Below are positions 36,349-37,846 of a stretch of 37,846 bases of DNA, in pieces. The translations under genes and the position numbers were made by a program. Position 1 is the stretch's first letter; every line of letters starts with the position of its first letter. The DNA comes from Geminocystis sp. M7585_C2015_104 (GTDB lineage: Bacteria; Cyanobacteriota; Cyanobacteriia; Cyanobacteriales; Cyanobacteriaceae): NCBI GenBank assembly GCA_015295805.1, contig DVEF01000088.1, positions 1-37,846 on the forward strand, written 5' to 3'. The notes beneath the pieces were generated by a model. That model was not told the origin of the DNA. It saw only the letters and a list, made by a program, of their open reading frames with translations, and did no database searches.

Positions 36349-36927
36349 ATGAACAATCGCGATTATCTGCTATACTTAATCAATAACGTCCAACAGTGGA
36401 ATTATTGGCGCTCCAAACATCCGGAGGTTTTCATTGACCTTTCGGGGGTGACTTTGAGTGGCTATGACTTAGAGGGCATTAATCTAAGCGGTTGTAAATT
36501 ACATGGTGTAACTCTTATTGGCAGTAATCTCCGATTTGCTAATCTTTCTCATGCCGATTTGACTGGGAGTAATCTTATTGGTGTCAATCTTAGACTGGGC
36601 AACCTCAGAAATGCTATTTTTTACAAAACTATCCTCCAACGCAGTAACCTCAGTGAGGCTAATCTAGTTAAGACTATCATCTGTGAATCCGACTTTAGTA
36701 GGGCCGTATTATACGAAACAGAATTGATAGAGGCCACCATCTACAAGACTGATTTTAGTCATGCCCAACTCATTAATACCCACCTTGGCAAAGCTAGTAT
36801 CCTTATGAGCAATTTTGAAAATGCTACAATTGACGGAATAGACCTAAGATGGGCAACTATAGTTCATTCTCCCGGCTTTCCCCCCGCGCCTTCCCCATAT
36901 TGTAAACAAATTTTCCTATCCCTCTGA
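36349..36927 (+). CDS. Pentapeptide repeat protein
   Basis: The 192-residue protein has an N-terminal helical segment (residues 1-27, YLLYLINNVQQWNYWR) followed by about 28 pentapeptide repeats of the A(D/N)LXX type from residue 30 to 175, expected to form a right-handed quadrilateral beta-helix. A short, Pro-rich tail follows. No enzyme domain is attached. It starts 17 bp after ccmP and is probably co-transcribed. Pentapeptide proteins are abundant in cyanobacteria and most have no assigned function. Confidence 0.92.
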   Translation: MNNRDYLLYLINNVQQWNYWRSKHPEVFIDLSGVTLSGYDLEGINLSGCKLHGVTLIGSNLRFANLSHADLTGSNLIGVNLRLGNLRNAIFYKTILQRSNLSEANLVKTIICESDFSRAVLYETELIEATIYKTDFSHAQLINTHLGKASILMSNFENATIDGIDLRWATIVHSPGFPPAPSPYCKQIFLSL

Positions 36928-37202
36928 CCTTTTCCCTTCACGCATATTGTTTATATTAACGCCCCTGCCACCCCCCCATACTCCTTGTGTCTACGCCTTC
37001 CCCCTTTTCCCTACACCCAACTGGAAATCTCATCCCCACCTAAGTATATTTACAAGCCAACCTGCCATAAGGCTTCTCTAGTAGGGAGAAAGTAGGTCTA
37101 AGTTGTGGGACAATGGGACAGTGCGGGTTTATGTGGTAAAAAAGGTCACTAGTTATAGAGTGCCACTGTATGCCTTTGAACATGGCTCTCAATAGTAGAG
37201 CC
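36928..37202. other. Non-coding region after the pentapeptide gene
   Basis: Mostly C-rich and T-rich sequence without a credible ORF. A short AAGCC/GGCTT inverted repeat occurs near 37053-37075 but has no U-tract, so I do not call it a terminator. Confidence 0.4.
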
Positions 37203-37322
37203 TCATTCTACTACAATTTTGCCTGTTGGTTTAACCCCACAAGGAAAAGCTGAAAAGGGGGGAATTAAAAAAGACTTGCAGAAATCTTCTTCTTCCTCTT
37301 CTTCTTCTGACATGTCTGACAT
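37203..37322 (-). CDS. Candidate small acidic ORF, 39 aa
   Basis: The minus-strand frame begins MSDMSEEEEEEEDFCKSF and ends TGKIVVE. The acidic run is encoded by a CTT/CTC-repeat tract on the plus strand (37285-37308), so it may be a chance product of a simple repeat. A weak promoter-like TTGTAA/AATACT lies upstream, and there is no Shine-Dalgarno sequence. Treat as a possible gene only. Confidence 0.2.
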   Translation of the reverse strand: MSDMSEEEEEEEDFCKSFLIPPFSAFPCGVKPTGKIVVE

Positions 37323-37618
37323 GTTGGAATGCCATGGGGTAAGTGGCTAAGTATTTTTCCCGGCTAACTTGTTACAAAATTCTCTTGCAGCAGGAAATGG
37401 ATTTTTGGCTTTTACTGTTGGCGAGCAGATGGGTTATAATTCGCGAAGGTGCCATATGGCTGGCTAAAAGGGGCAAATTCAGTCATACAATCCAAAAACA
37501 TACAATACAAAAAGACGTTGACAGTTTGCGGATATTTGCCTCAGTGGCGGTGAATGAGTTTAGGCTAGGATTTATATTTACTAATCAATTCTAGTTTTAG
37601 CCCTTTTGAAAAGGCAAT

Positions 37619-37783
37619 TCAAATGGCGTTATTAGGGGTGATGAATAGGAATACCAAGAAGGCAAAAAACACAACACCCCCTGCTACAGAAAAGGCAAGA
37701 ATTTTTTCTACCCATAGACGGTTGAAATAGGGGCAGTTTTTGTGATTTTTGTAATGGCCAGGTATAATGAGCCAACAAGGCAA
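37619..37783 (-). CDS. Candidate small membrane protein, 54 aa, TTG start
   Basis: The minus-strand frame encodes PCWLIIPGHYKNHKN, then CPYFNRLWVEKILAFSVAGG, followed by one long hydrophobic helix (about residues 30-48) and TPNNAI. The only start is a TTG at 37783. It is preceded by AAGGGGG four bases upstream, a good ribosome-binding site that decides the start; a stop codon lies three codons further up. The polar, His/Asn/Cys-rich N-terminus plus one membrane helix resembles small photosynthetic or transport accessory proteins, but I do not recognise it. Confidence 0.45.
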   Translation of the reverse strand: MPCWLIIPGHYKNHKNCPYFNRLWVEKILAFSVAGGVVFFAFLVFLFITPNNAI

Positions 37784-37846
37784 AAATCCCCCTTATGGCG
37801 GCATTCGTGTGGAAAAAAGACTGCCTAAAGGGAATAGGGGGTAAGA

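Noticed and set aside
37343-37594. 83-aa (or 65-aa from ATG 37397) plus-strand frame
   Set aside because: It has a modest AGGAA before the ATG, but the translation has an internal tandem HTIQK and no recognisable pattern; too weak to annotate.
1-37846. CRISPR array, insertion sequence, prophage or toxin-antitoxin module
   Set aside because: I looked for spaced direct repeats, transposase motifs with terminal inverted repeats, integrase genes near the tRNAs, and paired small toxin/antitoxin genes, and found none.

Overview
This window is chromosomal DNA of a cyanobacterium. The diagnostic genes are psbY (photosystem II), the double-BMC carboxysome shell protein CcmP, an NdhV-type NDH-1 subunit, ferredoxin-type glutamate synthase, the long plant/cyanobacterial form of IspH, a transaldolase with a C-terminal EF-hand pair, and several small proteins of types I know mainly from cyanobacteria. 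CcmP points to a beta-carboxysome lineage. I did not see the common cyanobacterial octamer GCGATCGC (HIP1), so a HIP1-rich genus such as Synechocystis is less likely; I cannot name the genus.

Layout. 0.2-2.4 kb: divergent hypD and hypE (hydrogenase maturation). 2.5-4.2 kb: a small minus-strand ORF with its own promoter, a rhomboid protease and riboflavin synthase. 4.7-9.3 kb: gltS with a promoter, a long purine-rich leader and a Rho-independent terminator. 9.5-11.2 kb: folD then plsC on the minus strand, with a small exported OB-fold protein divergent from folD. 12-18 kb: a minus-strand run scpA, gnd, ispH, HerA-like ATPase, 66-aa protein. 18-20 kb: ppa, ndhV and a YaaW-family protein. 20-24 kb: accessory DNA with a membrane/coiled-coil protein, heptamer and nonamer tandem repeats, a CAP-domain protein with three C-terminal repeats, and about 1 kb without a convincing gene. 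24.3-24.8 kb: two tandem tRNA-Lys genes (UUU and CUU), each with its own promoter. 24.8-29.4 kb: comM, rlmD and convergent cysS. 29.6-31.7 kb: DUF502 protein, psbY and a split YeeE/YedE transporter. 31.8-33.9 kb: YciO/YrdC protein, DUF2256 protein, mtnB and mtnD. 34-37 kb: transaldolase, then a 86-aa membrane protein, ccmP and a pentapeptide-repeat protein. The last 0.9 kb is mostly non-coding with two candidate minus-strand small ORFs.

Most genes are housekeeping and are scattered, as is usual in cyanobacteria. I found no defence island, prophage, insertion sequence or CRISPR array. The least ordinary features are the promoter-containing duplication of tRNA-Lys, with anticodon and discriminator-base divergence, the small unrecognised ORFs, the two families of tandem repeats, and a terminator whose T-tract runs into a -10 box ahead of psbY.
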